Part shown: one piece after another, positions 16,439 to 24,761 of the stretch | Layout of the letters: every line of letters begins with the position of its first letter | Numbering within the stretch: the stretch's first letter is position 1 | DNA from: Solirubrum koreensis | Lineage (GTDB): Bacteria > Bacteroidota > Bacteroidia > Cytophagales > Hymenobacteraceae | Length of the DNA: 64,000 nt | Assembly (NCBI RefSeq): GCF_039541855.1 | Contig: NZ_BAABHA010000008.1 | Span: 1-64,000, forward strand | Direction: 5' to 3' | Made by a program: the position numbers and the translations under genes | Notes under the pieces: model-generated | Databases searched by the model: none | The model's input: only the letters and a program-made list of their open reading frames with translations | Told to the model about the DNA's origin: nothing

Positions 16439-18295
16439 TTGCTTGTGACAGTCGATTCTGCTTTTCTTACCTCGTTTGCCGGCCAGCACGCCCCCGAACT
16501 CGACGAGCTGATTGCTGAACTGACGGCCGTGCGCCAGGATATGCTCCGGTTAGCCGCGCAGGCGGCCGACCGCCTGCAGGCAGTGCACCCCGACTTTCAA
16601 CTCAGCGCCCGCAACCTGCTGCACTATTTGGCCTTGCGCCGGCAGGACCTGCGCCCCTTGCAGCAGCGCCTGGCCGCGCTGGGCCTCTCGTCGCTGGGCC
16701 GGGCCGAGGCGCACGCGCTGGCCACCGTAGATGCCGTGTTGGGCGTGCTGCACGCCCTGCGCCACCCCCAGGCGCCCGTGCCGGAGCCACCCGCCGAAAA
16801 AGCCCCGGATTTCAGCAGCGGCCCGCGCCTGCTCACCGAGCACAGCAAGGCGGCGCTGGGTCCCGCCCCTGCGGCGCGCGGCGTACGAATTATGGTTACC
16901 ATGCCGGGCGAAGCGGCAACCGACTACGACTTGGTGCACGAGCTATTGCGCCACGGCATGGACTGCATGCGCATTAACTGCGCCCACGACGATGCCGCCG
17001 CCTGGCAGCAGATGATAGCGCACCTGCGCCGGGCCGAACAGGCCTTGGGCAAGTCCTGCCACGTAAGCATGGACCTGGCCGGCCCCAAATTGCGCACGGC
17101 CGGCCTGCCACCTGCTCCGGCCGTGCTGCCCGTCGGCCCCCGGCGCGACGCTTTCGGGCGCATTCTGGCACCGGCTCGGCTGTGGCTAACGGCGCAGGAG
17201 CAGCCCCAGCCCGCGCCCGAACCGGGCACGGCCACGCTGCACTTCCCGGCTACCTGGCTGAACCAGTTGCAGCAAGGGGAAACCATTCGGCTGGTAGATG
17301 CGCGCGGCAAGAAGCGCAAACTGCGCCTGCATAGTATGGGCCCGGCGGGCAGCTGGGCCGAGCTGCGCAAAACCGCTTACCTCACGCCCGAAACCCGCTT
17401 TCAAAGTGCTTCCGCCGCCGCAACTCCGCTGGGCCTGCCGCAGCTGGAAAGCCTGCTGCTGCTCCATACCGGCGACCGGCTCCGGCTCACTCGTTTGCCC
17501 CTCGCGGAGCTGGCTTCTCTGGAAACGCCGGCCATTGGTTGCACCTTGCCGGAAGTACTCGACTACGTGCAAGTGGGGGAAGCCATTTGGTTCGACGACG
17601 GCAAAATTGGCGGCGTGGTAGAGCTGGCGGAGCCCGGCACCCTGCTGGTGCGCATTACGCGGGCCCGCGCCAAAGGCGAAAAGCTGCGCAACGACAAAGG
17701 CATTAACCTGCCCGACAGCCAGCTACCGGTTTCGGCCCTGACCGACAAAGACCGGCAGGACCTGGTCTTCGCCGCACAGCACGCCGACATGGTGGCCCTT
17801 TCGTTTGCGCGCACGGTGCAGGACGTGGAGCAGCTGCGGCTGCACTTGGCCCAGCTAACCGACCGGCCGCTGCCCATCATCCTCAAAATTGAAACCCGCC
17901 AGGGCTTCGATAACCTGCCGGCGCTGCTGCTGAGTGCCATGGCGGCGGGCTCCTGCGGGGTGATGATTGCCCGCGGCGACTTAGCCGTTGAATGCGGTTT
18001 CGAGCGCATGGCCGAGGTGCAGGAAGAAATGCTGTGGCTGTGCGAAGCGGCCCACGTGCCGGTTATCTGGGCCACGCAGGTGCTGGAGAGCCTGGCGCGC
18101 GGCGGCTTGCCTTCGCGCGCCGAAATTACCGACGCGGCCATGGGCGACCGGGCCGAGTGCGTGATGCTCAACAAGGGCACCCGCGTGGTGGAAGCCGTGC
18201 AAACCCTGTCCAATATTCTGCAGCGGATGCAGGCGCACCAGAGCAAGAAAAGCCCTATGCTGCGCCGCCTGCACGTAGCCCACGCGCTTACCTGA
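16439..18295 (+). CDS. pyruvate-kinase-like protein with a long N-terminal extension
   Basis: 618 residues from a TTG at 16439 (a GTG at 16445 is an alternative; there is no ATG nearby). Residues 1-145 are a helical Leu/Ala/Gln-rich extension. A pyruvate-kinase core follows: GVRIMVTMPGEA, MRINCAHDD (about 177, in place of RLNFSHG), MDLAGPKLRT, a lengthened B-domain region (about 225-360), KIETRQGFDNL (about 483, keeping the catalytic-site Lys-Ile-Glu), ARGDLAVECG (about 515) and ATQVLESL. The protein ends at about the place where the allosteric C domain begins in normal enzymes. So the active site is largely present but regulation must differ. Activity is unproven. Confidence 0.75.
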   Translation: MLVTVDSAFLTSFAGQHAPELDELIAELTAVRQDMLRLAAQAADRLQAVHPDFQLSARNLLHYLALRRQDLRPLQQRLAALGLSSLGRAEAHALATVDAVLGVLHALRHPQAPVPEPPAEKAPDFSSGPRLLTEHSKAALGPAPAARGVRIMVTMPGEAATDYDLVHELLRHGMDCMRINCAHDDAAAWQQMIAHLRRAEQALGKSCHVSMDLAGPKLRTAGLPPAPAVLPVGPRRDAFGRILAPARLWLTAQEQPQPAPEPGTATLHFPATWLNQLQQGETIRLVDARGKKRKLRLHSMGPAGSWAELRKTAYLTPETRFQSASAAATPLGLPQLESLLLLHTGDRLRLTRLPLAELASLETPAIGCTLPEVLDYVQVGEAIWFDDGKIGGVVELAEPGTLLVRITRARAKGEKLRNDKGINLPDSQLPVSALTDKDRQDLVFAAQHADMVALSFARTVQDVEQLRLHLAQLTDRPLPIILKIETRQGFDNLPALLLSAMAAGSCGVMIARGDLAVECGFERMAEVQEEMLWLCEAAHVPVIWATQVLESLARGGLPSRAEITDAAMGDRAECVMLNKGTRVVEAVQTLSNILQRMQAHQSKKSPMLRRLHVAHALT

Positions 18296-18405
18296 AGCAT
18301 GCCGGCACCTGGCCATCAACTACCGCCAGCTCAGGCCAAAGAGAGCGGTGCAACAGCCCCGTCACTCCCCTTTCCTGCACGCTATTCGGGGAATTCTGCG
18401 GCCAT

Positions 18406-19083
18406 TTACCTGATAATACGCCCGTCTTCCATCTCAATGACGCGCTGGGTTTTGGCGGCAAAATCGGGGTCGTGGGTCACGATGAGCAGGGCCTGCTGGT
18501 GGGTGTGAGCCAGCTCCTGGAAGATGTCGAACACCACCTCGCTGTTCTTCTTGTCGAGGTTGCCGGTGGGCTCATCACCCATGATGATGAGCGGGTCGTT
18601 AATGAGCGCCCGGGCAATGGCCACGCGCTGCTTCTGGCCGCCGGAGAGTTGGTTGGGCAGCTTCAGGGCCTCGTCGGCTATGCCCAGGATGCGCAGCTTC
18701 TCATAGGCCCGGTGCTCCAGCTCCGGCGCGGCCAGGCGCCCCAGTTTTTCGCCGGGCAGCATCACGTTGCGCAGCACCGAAAACTCGTTGATGAGGTAGT
18801 GAAACTGAAAGACGAAGCCGATTTTCTCGTTGCGCACGCGCGCCAGCTCGGTTTCCGTCCTGGTGCCCATCACCTCCCCGTCGATTAGCAGCGTGCCCTC
18901 GTAGTCGGTGTCCATGGTGGAGAGGATGTAGAGCAGCGTGGATTTGCCGCAGCCCGACTTGCCCACCACGGAGGCAAACTCGCCGCGGGCCAGCGCGAAG
19001 CTGATGTCGCGCAGCACCTGCACCCGCACCGGGTCGGCGAAATACTTGCTGATGCCGCGGGCTTCCAGTACTGGCGTGCTCAT
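18406..19083 (-). CDS. ABC transporter ATP-binding protein, MacB/LolD type
   Basis: 225 residues. Walker A GKSGCGKST, signature LSGGQKQRVAIARAL, Walker B LIIMGDEPTGNLD and the H-loop THDPDF are all present. Length and the DEPTGNLD box are typical of the LolD/MacB group that works with FtsX-like permeases in extracting or expelling molecules at the cell envelope. It lies 2 bp downstream of the permease gene and is the last gene of a three-gene minus-strand operon with an adaptor. Confidence 0.92.
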   Translation of the reverse strand: MSTPVLEARGISKYFADPVRVQVLRDISFALARGEFASVVGKSGCGKSTLLYILSTMDTDYEGTLLIDGEVMGTRTETELARVRNEKIGFVFQFHYLINEFSVLRNVMLPGEKLGRLAAPELEHRAYEKLRILGIADEALKLPNQLSGGQKQRVAIARALINDPLIIMGDEPTGNLDKKNSEVVFDIFQELAHTHQQALLIVTHDPDFAAKTQRVIEMEDGRIIR

Positions 19084-19085
19084 GG

Positions 19086-20345
19086 TTACTTGCCGCGAAT
19101 GATAACGACCGGGTCGATGCGGCTGGCCTTGCGGGCCGGAAAATACCCCGCCAGAAAGCTCGTCAGCACCGAAAACACCGCCCCGATGACGTAAAAAACC
19201 GGGTTGAAATCGATGGGGTACGTGCGCACGGCGGGCAGGGCGGCCGTGTGAAACGGCAGCTGCCCGATGAGCGCCGACAGCCCCAGCCCCAGCACCAAGC
19301 CCAGCGCCCCGCCAAATACCCCGATGGACAGGGCAATGAGCACGAAGACCCGGCGCACGTCGCGGCCCGCAAACCCGACGGCCTTGAGGATGGCAATGGA
19401 GTCCATCTTCTCGTAAATCATCATGTTCAGGATGTTATAAATACCGAACCCGGCCACGGTGAGCAGCGTCACGCCCACGGCGTAGGAAATCAGCGTGCGG
19501 ATGGAGGTGCCGGTTTCAAAATCGGCGTTGGCCTGCTGAATGTCCATGGCCTGCACCTGGTAGAGCCGGCGGTACTCGCGGGCCACGGCCGGGGCTTGGG
19601 TCAGGTCGTGGAGCTTCACCTGAATATCGGTCACGTAGGCATTGGACTCGCCCAGCAGCTTGCGGGCCGTGGCCAGCGACGTGTAGCTCTGCACCTTATC
19701 GATTTCGAGCAGGCCCGACTGAAACAGCCCCACCACCTTCAGCTGCACCCGCTCGCCCTGGGGCGTGGTCACCTGCACCACGTCGCCGAGGTCGGCCAGC
19801 ATCAGGTCGGCGGCGCCTTTGCCCAGCATGATGCTGTTGGGCACCGTTTGCAGGCTCTGGTAGTTGCCGGCCACCACATAGTCGCTGAAAGCAAACAGGG
19901 CGTTTTCCTCTTCCACCGCCACGCCGCTGATGGTGCCGTTGAGCGTGAGCGTGCCCACGTTGTAAAACACCTGCGTCTGGATCTTGGGCGCCACGCCCAG
20001 CACCCGCGGGTCGCGGCGGATGGCGGCCATCACGGCGGCGCTGTTGCGGATGCGCGGCAGCTCCTGGCGGGGCTTGATGGAGCGGATGAAATTGTGCTGC
20101 CGCCGGCCCTCGGTGTACAGGTCCACGGGCTGCCGGGCGGCGGGCTTCAGCTCGTTGTACAGCCGCACGTGGGGCGTACGGTTGAGCACCAGCCCGTCCA
20201 GCATCTGGTTCAGGCCCGACATGAAGCTGAGCAGCGCGATGAACGCGGTGATGCTGAACGTGACGCCGATGGCGGCCACCAACGACTGCCCCCCTCGCGC
20301 CCGCAGCAGCGAATACGCCACGTCGTAGAGCAGCGGCAGCTTCAT
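19086..20345 (-). CDS. FtsX/MacB-like ABC permease
   Basis: 419 residues with the MacB topology: one N-terminal membrane segment (about 15-45, SLVAAIGVTFSITAFIALLSF), a large periplasmic domain (about 45-285) and three C-terminal segments (about 290-410). The sequence FGIYNILNMMIYEKMDSIAILKAVGF is the conserved cytoplasmic coupling region of the family. It overlaps the adaptor gene by 4 bp (ATGA) and is followed by the ATPase. The set probably forms a mechanotransmission exporter; the substrate is not evident. Confidence 0.92.
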   Translation of the reverse strand: MKLPLLYDVAYSLLRARGGQSLVAAIGVTFSITAFIALLSFMSGLNQMLDGLVLNRTPHVRLYNELKPAARQPVDLYTEGRRQHNFIRSIKPRQELPRIRNSAAVMAAIRRDPRVLGVAPKIQTQVFYNVGTLTLNGTISGVAVEEENALFAFSDYVVAGNYQSLQTVPNSIMLGKGAADLMLADLGDVVQVTTPQGERVQLKVVGLFQSGLLEIDKVQSYTSLATARKLLGESNAYVTDIQVKLHDLTQAPAVAREYRRLYQVQAMDIQQANADFETGTSIRTLISYAVGVTLLTVAGFGIYNILNMMIYEKMDSIAILKAVGFAGRDVRRVFVLIALSIGVFGGALGLVLGLGLSALIGQLPFHTAALPAVRTYPIDFNPVFYVIGAVFSVLTSFLAGYFPARKASRIDPVVIIRGK

Positions 20346-21523
20346 GGCGCGGGGGGCGTAAGCGCGTCGTCGGGGCCCAGGCCGGCCAGTATTTCCACCA
20401 TCTGATAATCGCGCAGGCCGGTTTTTACCCGCACGGGCTGGCCCTCGGCGTTCAGCACCGTGGAGTCGTTCACCAGCAGGCGGCGCGGAACCAGCAGGGC
20501 CCGGGCCTTGGTGCGCAGCACGATGCTGGCCTCGAAACTGAGCTGCGGGTAAAGCACCGGCGGCTGGCGCACAAACGCGGCCTCCACCACGAAGGTCTTG
20601 CTGTTGGCGTTCATCAGGGGCACCACGCTGGTTACGCGGGCCGTAAACACCTCGCCGGGGTAGCTGTCCAGGGTTACCAGCACCTGCTGGCCGGGGCGGA
20701 TGCGCACGATGTCGGCCTCGTCGACCTGCATTTCCAGCACGAAGTGGCGCGCGTTGCCCAGCAACGCTACCGGCGTTTGGGGGCCGATGGCCTCGCCCTG
20801 CTTGGGGTACAGCTTATAGACCACGCCCCGCACCTGGCTGCGCAGCACAAAGTCGCGGGCTTGCTGGCGGGCAATCTGCAGGTTGGTGCGGGCCTGCGCC
20901 GCCCCAAAATCCAGCCGCTGCTGCAGGGTGTGGTAGCGCGCCGCCGCCGACTGGTACGCCGTGCGGGCGGCCGCGTACGCCAGCTCCCGCTGCTCCAAGG
21001 CCAGCTTCGTGCCGATGCCCTGGGCCCAGAGCCGGCGCTGCCGCGCAAGCTGCAGCTCGTCGTTTTGCATGGTGCGGCGCTGCAGGTCCAGTTGCTCCCG
21101 GGCTTCGCGGAGCTGATCCTGATTGGCGGCCACGGCCGCGTTGCGGGCCGCCAGCGCGGCGTTTTCCACGTTCAGCTGCGCCACGTCGGCGGCTATGGCC
21201 AGCAGCGGCGTGCCTACCTGCACGGAGTCGCCCTCCTGCACGTAGATTTCCTTTACCAGGCCGCCTACGCTGGCAAACGCCTGGTACTGCCCGGCGCTTT
21301 TCACCGTGCCGGTGGCGTATACGCTTTCGGAAATAGCCGAATACACTGGCCGCACGCGCTCGGCTTTTGGCTGGCAGCCGCTTAGCCACAGGCCCAGCAG
21401 CAGGCACCCCAGCCAACGCAAGGCGGGCAGCGCCTGCCGCACGCTCGGCAACTGGCGTACAGCCCCGGAGCTGGTTTGCGTGCTGGCCGCTCGCAAAGGG
21501 AGCAGATACCGATTACCGATCAT
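20342..21523 (-). CDS. MacA-like periplasmic adaptor (lipoprotein)
   Basis: Membrane-fusion protein of the HlyD/MacA family, about 393 residues from ATG 21523 (ATG 21550 is possible; the frame is open to 21673). A hydrophobic segment ending in WLSGC is a lipobox. Then come the first half of a lipoyl-like domain (GTVKSAGQYQAFASVGGLVKEIYVQEGDSVQVGTPLL), a long helical hairpin rich in Ala, Gln and Arg, the second lipoyl half (RSQVRGVVYKLYPKQGEAIG) and a beta-barrel domain. It links the permease to an outer-membrane channel not found in this operon. Confidence 0.88.
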   Translation of the reverse strand: MIGNRYLLPLRAASTQTSSGAVRQLPSVRQALPALRWLGCLLLGLWLSGCQPKAERVRPVYSAISESVYATGTVKSAGQYQAFASVGGLVKEIYVQEGDSVQVGTPLLAIAADVAQLNVENAALAARNAAVAANQDQLREAREQLDLQRRTMQNDELQLARQRRLWAQGIGTKLALEQRELAYAAARTAYQSAAARYHTLQQRLDFGAAQARTNLQIARQQARDFVLRSQVRGVVYKLYPKQGEAIGPQTPVALLGNARHFVLEMQVDEADIVRIRPGQQVLVTLDSYPGEVFTARVTSVVPLMNANSKTFVVEAAFVRQPPVLYPQLSFEASIVLRTKARALLVPRRLLVNDSTVLNAEGQPVRVKTGLRDYQMVEILAGLGPDDALTPPAP

Positions 21524-21762
21524 TCCTGAAATGAATACCGCCTTAAGCATATCGGCACGGCCCTTCCGTGGCGCACACCGGAGAAAAAACGCAAGGAGCG
21601 CGGTTCCAGCAGCGCTGCCATATCGGACCCGAAGGACTGGAATATATTTCTTGTAATGAATGATTTTAGTCACCCGCAGCCCCCTTCGTTGCCTGCGGTG
21701 TTGAGTACGGCGCGTACGAACTTACGTGCCGGTATAACGACCCTTTGTAGGCCCCACAGTCA

Positions 21763-23046
21763 TTATTCTGCTGTACGGATTGGGTGCAGGCTGGCATTCG
21801 GGCGCGGGCCGTGCGGAGCTGCCGCTTCAGCCCGGGATGCCCTAACGCTTGCTAGTAGCAGCAGCGCGCCGGCGGGCAGTGGCAGCGAGGCCAGCAGCAG
21901 CAGCAGATAATAGTGCGGCAGGAAGCTCCAGTTTAGCCAGAACATGCTACCCTGAACAAACAGCAGCGCCTCGGTGAGCAGAAAGCCCGCCAGCAGCAAC
22001 CCGGCGCCCACCCGGGCTGCCGGCCGCTGCAGGTGCAGTGCCCCCACCTGGTGCAGCAGCCCCAGCAGCGTGAGCGTGGTAGCGCCCAGCGTAACCAGGT
22101 GCACGAAGCCGATAACGTAGTTGCGAACCGTAAAGGCCATAACGGCCACGTAGGGCACCGCTACCGCAGCGTGAATAAGTCCCTTAAACGCAAAGGAGCC
22201 CAGGCCCACGGCCCATAGTGCCCGCAGCAGCGGCGAGAGGCGCGGCAGCAGGGCCAGCCAGGCGGGCCACACGGCGCGTAACCAAGTGGCCAGCCCCAGC
22301 AGCTGCAGCACCACCCCCACACCCGTAACGGCATACACCAGCGGGTGACGCTCGGCCCAGGCCACGGCCAGTCCGTAGGTTAGGAACGTACTGGGCACCA
22401 GCAGCCAGAAAGCCCGCCGCAGCAGCCCGCGGTGTAGTGGCAACTGCTGCGCTTCGAAATAGCTGAGCACCAGCCCCAGCACCCCGAATGCAAACCAGCT
22501 GTTCAGCTGAAAGTGGAGAAAAAACTGAATGGCCAGGTAGTAGAGCTCAGTATTGGGATGAGGCCGGCTCATGATACCAGCCAGCGCCCAAAGCCCCAGC
22601 GTGGATACCACCACGCTGCCCAGCCCCGCCAGCAGATAGGGCAGCGCGGCCCGGCCGGCCAGCTGCCGGCGCAAATCGGGCCAGAGCAGCACCACGGCCC
22701 CGTAGGAAAGCAGCATGTGCGCGGTACTCAGGGTAATGGAAACCGCGCCGTAGCCCTGCCAGCTAAACGCCACGAACATGCCTAGCACGGTCGCCTCGGC
22801 GGCCCAGAACACGCGCCGGTACCAGCGCAGGCGCCCGGCCGCGGGCTGGGCCAGCTGCATGTAAGCGGCAAACAGCGCCAGAAACACCCAGCCCAGCATG
22901 GCCCCGTGGCTGTGCGCGTGCATTACGTTGCGGTACTCCACCCCGGGAACTTCGTGCAGAAACACAAAGCGCAGCAGCGCGCCCAGCGCCGCGGCTATGG
23001 CCAGGTTAAGCAGGGCTACGGTAAGCCATCGGGCGGGTATGAGCAT
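21763..23046 (-). CDS. haem-copper-oxidase subunit I-like membrane protein
   Basis: 427 residues with about twelve membrane segments. Histidines lie in helices as in subunit I proteins: VMHAHSHGAMLGW (about 42-54), STAHMLLSYG, FFLHFQLNSW, LIHAAVAVPY and FVHLVTLG. The HPEVY...HH pattern of the copper-binding centre is not seen, so it is unlikely to be a complete oxidase or a standard NorB. Family assignment is by eye. It is divergent from the iron-sulfur repair gene around one FNR-like box with a perfect -7 element on each side, linking it to low-oxygen or nitrogen-oxide conditions. It may sense, bind or reduce NO. Confidence 0.6.
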   Translation of the reverse strand: MLIPARWLTVALLNLAIAAALGALLRFVFLHEVPGVEYRNVMHAHSHGAMLGWVFLALFAAYMQLAQPAAGRLRWYRRVFWAAEATVLGMFVAFSWQGYGAVSITLSTAHMLLSYGAVVLLWPDLRRQLAGRAALPYLLAGLGSVVVSTLGLWALAGIMSRPHPNTELYYLAIQFFLHFQLNSWFAFGVLGLVLSYFEAQQLPLHRGLLRRAFWLLVPSTFLTYGLAVAWAERHPLVYAVTGVGVVLQLLGLATWLRAVWPAWLALLPRLSPLLRALWAVGLGSFAFKGLIHAAVAVPYVAVMAFTVRNYVIGFVHLVTLGATTLTLLGLLHQVGALHLQRPAARVGAGLLLAGFLLTEALLFVQGSMFWLNWSFLPHYYLLLLLASLPLPAGALLLLASVRASRAEAAAPHGPRPNASLHPIRTAE

Positions 23047-23092
23047 AGCGGAAGCAAACTAAGAACGGTGAGCCCAGTCGCGGACGGCCGCC

Positions 23093-23100
23093 CAAAGCTA
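23093..23100 (-). promoter_or_regulatory. -7 element for the oxidase-like gene
   Basis: On the minus strand 23100-23093 reads TAGCTTTG, an exact TAnnTTTG. Its first base is 29.5 nt from the centre of the FNR-like box at 23124-23135. The leader would be about 43 nt. Confidence 0.5.
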
Positions 23101-23121
23101 CCTCCACACCATATGGCTCGG

Positions 23122-23137
23122 TATGATCTACGTCATA
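23122..23137. promoter_or_regulatory. FNR/CRP-like box shared by divergent genes
   Basis: TATGA-TCTACG-TCATA. The inner 12-mer TGATCTACGTCA differs by one base from TGATnnnnATCA. Exact -7 elements stand 29.5 nt (left) and 30.5 nt (right) from its centre, which puts the box near -41.5 of both predicted starts, the classical activator position. Confidence 0.55.
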
Positions 23138-23159
23138 ACCAGGCCGGGGAGGCGGCCTC

Positions 23160-23167
23160 TAGTTTTG
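23160..23167 (+). promoter_or_regulatory. -7 element for the iron-sulfur repair gene
   Basis: TAGTTTTG is an exact TAnnTTTG. No TTTG lies at the -33 position, as expected of a promoter that needs an activator. Confidence 0.5.
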
Positions 23168-23185
23168 AGCAAACCTTCAACCGCT

Positions 23186-23923
23186 ATGAATCCCAACGTT
23201 CTTGCCACCCTTACCACGGCCCCGCTGCGCGAGCTGCTGCGCGCCGACATCCGCCTCACCGACGTGTTTTACCGCCACAAGCTGGACTTCTGCTGCGGTG
23301 GGCACCAAACCCTGGCCCAGGCCGCCGAGCGGGCCCACGCCCCGCTCGAGCGCGTGCTCGAAGACCTCGAAAACCAGCTGCGCTTTGGCTCGGGCAAGCC
23401 CCTGGGCGCCGAAAAGTGGCCCCTGCACTTTCTGGTGGAATACATCGAGCTGATTCACCACGCCTACACCCGCGATGCGCTGACCACCCTGGCGCCGGCC
23501 GTGGCCAAGGTGCTGCAGAAACACGGCCGCCTGCACCCCGAGCTCGATACCGTGGCCGAACTGTTCGTGGCCCTGAACGAGGAGCTGCAGGCCCACCTCC
23601 AAAAAGAAGAGCGGATTCTGTTTCCCTACATCGTGCGGCTGGAGCAGGCGGCCGCGGGGCAGCCGTTCGCGCCGGCTCCTTTTGGCACGGTGCAAAACCC
23701 CATTCGCATGATGGAGGCCGAACACGACGACGCGGGCCGGTTGCTGGAGCAGCTGGCCGAGGTAACCGGCCAGTTCACCCCTCCGGCCGATGCCTGCAAC
23801 ACCTACTGCTTCGTGTATCGCCGCCTGCAGGAGCTCGATACCGACCTGCGCCTGCACATTCACCTCGAAAACAACATCCTCTTTCCGCGGGCCCTGGCCC
23901 TGGAGCTGCAGCTCAGCGCTTGA
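23186..23923 (+). CDS. ric: iron-sulfur cluster repair di-iron protein (Ric/ScdA/YtfE family)
   Basis: 245 residues from ATG 23186. The N-terminal ScdA domain shows the hallmark LDFCCGGHQTL (about 32-42). Conserved His and Glu residues of a haemerythrin-like four-helix bundle follow: YIELIHHAYTR, LQAHLQKEERILFPYI, MMEAEHDDAG and LHIHLENNILFP. The family repairs iron-sulfur clusters damaged by NO or peroxide, or releases iron from dinitrosyl complexes. It is divergent from the oxidase-like gene and precedes the Crp/Fnr regulator and the nos genes, which fits a nitrogen-oxide response role. Confidence 0.93.
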   Translation: MNPNVLATLTTAPLRELLRADIRLTDVFYRHKLDFCCGGHQTLAQAAERAHAPLERVLEDLENQLRFGSGKPLGAEKWPLHFLVEYIELIHHAYTRDALTTLAPAVAKVLQKHGRLHPELDTVAELFVALNEELQAHLQKEERILFPYIVRLEQAAAGQPFAPAPFGTVQNPIRMMEAEHDDAGRLLEQLAEVTGQFTPPADACNTYCFVYRRLQELDTDLRLHIHLENNILFPRALALELQLSA

Positions 23924-23961
23924 TACCTCACCAACACAATTGATTTTAAACAAGATCGACC

Positions 23962-23973
23962 TGATAGAAATCA
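23962..23973. promoter_or_regulatory. FNR/CRP-like box before the Crp/Fnr regulator
   Basis: TGATAGAAATCA is a perfect TGATnnnnATCA palindrome. A -7-like TAAACCTTG lies at 23995-24003, about 28 nt from its centre, nearly the same geometry as at 23122-23137. This suggests autoregulation of the downstream regulator. Confidence 0.55.
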
Positions 23974-24031
23974 TTTTTCAGGACCTCAAACAAGTAAACC
24001 TTGTCAGCTCACTCACCGCATCTAGTCGCCG

Positions 24032-24739
24032 ATGCTTTCAGCTGCCCACCTCACCGCCGCGCGTGCCCGTTTGCGCCGCTACCCTGCCAAGCACACCATT
24101 TACTGGGAGGGCGAGCCAAGCAGCTTTTTTTACCAGCTCCAGGATGGCGCGGTACGGCTCTATAGCTGCGGGCAGCGCCAGGACTTCGTTCACAGCCTGG
24201 TGTTTCCGGGCGAGACGTTCGGCGAAACCGTTATCGGCACCAACCCGGTAGCGCCCAGCTCGGCCGAAGCCCTTACCGATACGGCCGTGTGGGTGGTGGA
24301 GCGGGCCGAGCTGCTGGAGGTATTGCGCCAGCACCCGGACCTGCACGCGCAGTTCACCCGCCGGCTGGTGGACCTGCTTTGCTTCCATACGCACATGCGC
24401 AGCAACACCACACTGCTGCCGGCCGCCGAGCAGATTCTGCAGCTGGTTAGCTACTACGCGCATAAAATGCTGACCCGGCGAAACGCAGGCAACTGCGGCA
24501 CTACCTCGGCGCAGCACTGCTGCTTCTGCGAGCGGCTGTTAGAGCAGGCCGATGGCTACATCTCGGTGCCTTTCACGCGCCAGCAAATAGCCGATATGCT
24601 GGGCCTGCGCGTGGAAACCGTGATGCGCACGGTAAAAGAGCTGGACGCCGCCGGCCGCCTGCGCCTGCACGAGCACAAGCTCTACTACCGCACGGCCCAG
24701 CCAGCTTTGGCCGGCTCCGCTATTCCCATCCTTTCCTAA
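24032..24739 (+). CDS. Crp/Fnr-family regulator with a cysteine-rich insert
   Basis: 235 residues. A cyclic-nucleotide-binding-like beta roll (about 15-115, with LVFPGETFGETVIG) is followed by the dimer helix and a winged-helix DNA-binding domain (ISVPFTRQQIADMLGLRVETVMRTVKELDAAGRL, positions 177-210). Between helix and HTH lies an unusual segment with four cysteines: C155, C163, C164 and C166 (NCGTTSAQHCCFCERLL). Classical FNR carries its cluster cysteines near the N-terminus, so this one may bind iron-sulfur or zinc at a new place. It has its own FNR-like box and precedes cytochrome c and nosZ, so control of nitrous oxide respiration is likely. Confidence 0.85.
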   Translation: MLSAAHLTAARARLRRYPAKHTIYWEGEPSSFFYQLQDGAVRLYSCGQRQDFVHSLVFPGETFGETVIGTNPVAPSSAEALTDTAVWVVERAELLEVLRQHPDLHAQFTRRLVDLLCFHTHMRSNTTLLPAAEQILQLVSYYAHKMLTRRNAGNCGTTSAQHCCFCERLLEQADGYISVPFTRQQIADMLGLRVETVMRTVKELDAAGRLRLHEHKLYYRTAQPALAGSAIPILS

Positions 24740-24761
24740 TCCTTCCCTAACCCCCTTTTTC

